A DNA stretch of 64,000 nt from Lingula anatina (lineage: Eukaryota > Brachiopoda > Lingulata > Lingulida > Lingulidae), in contig NW_019774380.1 of NCBI RefSeq assembly GCF_001039355.2, forward strand, positions 339,501 through 403,500, given 5' to 3'. A program made the position numbers and the translations under genes. The notes below the pieces were generated by a model. It worked only from the letters and a program-made list of their open reading frames with translations. It searched no databases and was not told where the DNA came from. Position 1 is the first letter of the stretch, and the number at the start of each line of letters is the position of its first letter. Shown here piece after piece: positions 62,632 through 64,000 of the stretch.

Positions 62632-64000
62632 CTGGATCCAAGACCGGGGAGGAGGGGAGACGAAAGAGCCGCTGTTTTGGCCGAAAAAGAACATATTTGA
62701 ACTAGGGTATATGCCATTTCTAAAGTTGCATGAAATAATGGAGCTGAAAAAAAATTCTCAGAAAAAAAGGGCCCTTCTCCCTCACCCTTACTTTGAAACT
62801 GCTGGCTACAGACCTACATAAATCTGGACGAACTTGGATTTGAATTGGGCAACGCCTTTTCCACGGACGAATGAACGAAGATCGGGACCGTCATCCCAAC
62901 CACTGACGATGCTGTGAACTGTGCGACGCTATTAGCATCTGTAGAGCTTTGGTGCTTCATATGAAGTACCCTTTCGAAATGACTGAGACACTGTTATCCA
63001 ATATATATATTCCTGATATGCTATATGGGTGTTATTCTAGATGCCGACTATTACTAGTCTTTCACGCCCCGGCGTGGGGGAGTCCAAATACGATGTGTGT
63101 GCCAGTGTCTTCCATGGAAACGGACTGCTTAAAAACGCTGCTGACCGGTAGCTCGTTCCCGTGAAATCGACATAAATACATGCAACCATCCACTGAACAT
63201 TCGTTTGTTCTTTCGGTGCTCTGCGCTTTCGGTGCTCTAACGGTTTTCCGTTAGCCGTTACCTTAGGTGACATCAGATCCTGACGCCCAAAGAGTGGGTC
63301 ATGGTTTTTTAACTCCCCCACGCCGCCCAGGCTGTGTTATCTATCTCCCTGAGTGTGCGTGTCTATTTTAACCTTATTATCATTATCATTATCACATTAT
63401 ATCTCTACCTTAAACAGAAGCGTTTGCGTTTGGTATGTTGCGTCATGCTCTAGCGGGTTATATACATATACATTATTTTATAAAATATTATATATATATA
63501 TTATAATAGTGCTTTTAATGGTATTATTTAGTTTACATGCATTCATTTATATTTAGATATTCCGTGTCTTTCAACCTTCATGCTTGCTTGTGCCATTAAG
63601 TGCAACTTTGTTTACCATCAAAACCACGAATCATATCTCTAACCTTGAGTATTGTATGGAAGCAAAATGGACATGTAGATTTGGATAGAAAAATGTCGGG
63701 ATAGTCCAAGTTCTGTTCGATAATACAATCTGGATAACCTGAAAATCAACAGGACAAGAACGAATGGATTTCTTCGTGAATCAAAATTTATGAAGACGGA
63801 CTACCTCTGGTTGCCGAGATTGTCTGCCAGCTCAAAGAATTATTAACCTAACTCCGTATGAATTTTTGTACGTACAATTCTGCGTAATTACGTTTCACAG
63901 CACTCACATCTTTCTTGGAATCGGGACCCCAAGGACACCTGTGTGGTCCGAGATCCTGTAGTATAGAATAAAAAAAAATTAAAAAATCCAATTAATTGTG
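62632..64000 (+). other. 3' UTR and flank of the 4-TM gene
   Basis: No coding exon follows. A fragment of the MITE at 52974-53146 lies at about 62757-62814 (TTTGAAACTGCTGGCTACAG). AATAAA at 63967-63972, next to the window end, is a candidate poly(A) signal, giving a 3' UTR of about 1.35 kb if used. Confidence 0.5.

Noticed and set aside
63037-63321. 94-residue minus-strand open frame
   Set aside because: It lies in the 3' flank of the 4-TM gene, with no homology, splice context or promoter that I can see.

Overview
The window is animal nuclear DNA: an intron-rich, AT-rich sequence with GT-AG splice sites, many microsatellites, several small inverted-repeat elements and two assembly gaps (N runs at 28128-28691 and 50310-50354, plus single Ns near 34853 and 55930). 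Gene content, intron style and TGACCTTGACC-type intronic repeats fit a marine invertebrate, probably a lophotrochozoan such as a mollusc. That placement is inference; the sequence does not name the species.

Region 1 (1 to about 55,255, + strand) is the central and C-terminal part of one very large gene, UNC80, the scaffold subunit of the NALCN sodium-leak channel complex. I traced 57 constitutive coding exons from 330 to the TAA at 52744-52746. They join in one reading frame of 9,330 nt (3,109 codons plus stop), and every intron phase agrees. The 5' exons lie upstream of the window. Two further exons look alternative: a 25-codon partial copy of exon 30 (29184-29258) and an 11-codon poly-histidine microexon (40539-40571). 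The gene also carries several small local duplications that copy splice sites: a decayed exon 6, a truncated exon 28, the exon 43 donor, and the exon 46 donor inside a 68-bp minisatellite. One intron has a GC donor. Four acceptors use (TTA)n or (TTTA)n microsatellites as their T-rich tract.

Region 2 (about 52,747-57,640) is the UNC80 3' UTR with repeats, then a CpG-richer intergenic stretch. It holds an unassigned candidate first exon at about 55822 and a likely promoter with two CACGTG E-boxes and a TATA-like box at 57563-57620.

Region 3 (57,642 to about 64,000, + strand) is a second, complete gene of nine coding exons. It encodes a 315-residue four-transmembrane protein with a long charged N-terminus, one large extracellular loop with three N-glycosylation sequons, and a C-terminal PPAY motif. 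I do not recognise the family. An intronic exon with its own stop and AATAAA predicts a shorter isoform lacking the fourth membrane segment.

Other content: at least eleven MITE-like elements (one family in four copies, two of them in the UNC80 3' UTR), dispersed minisatellites, and three hairpin-forming inverted repeats, one a perfect 38-bp stem 24 nt upstream of an UNC80 acceptor. Introns of 300-1000 bp not listed separately are AT-rich and hold nothing recognisable beyond the listed repeats. I saw no convincing minus-strand gene, rRNA, intact tRNA or CRISPR array.
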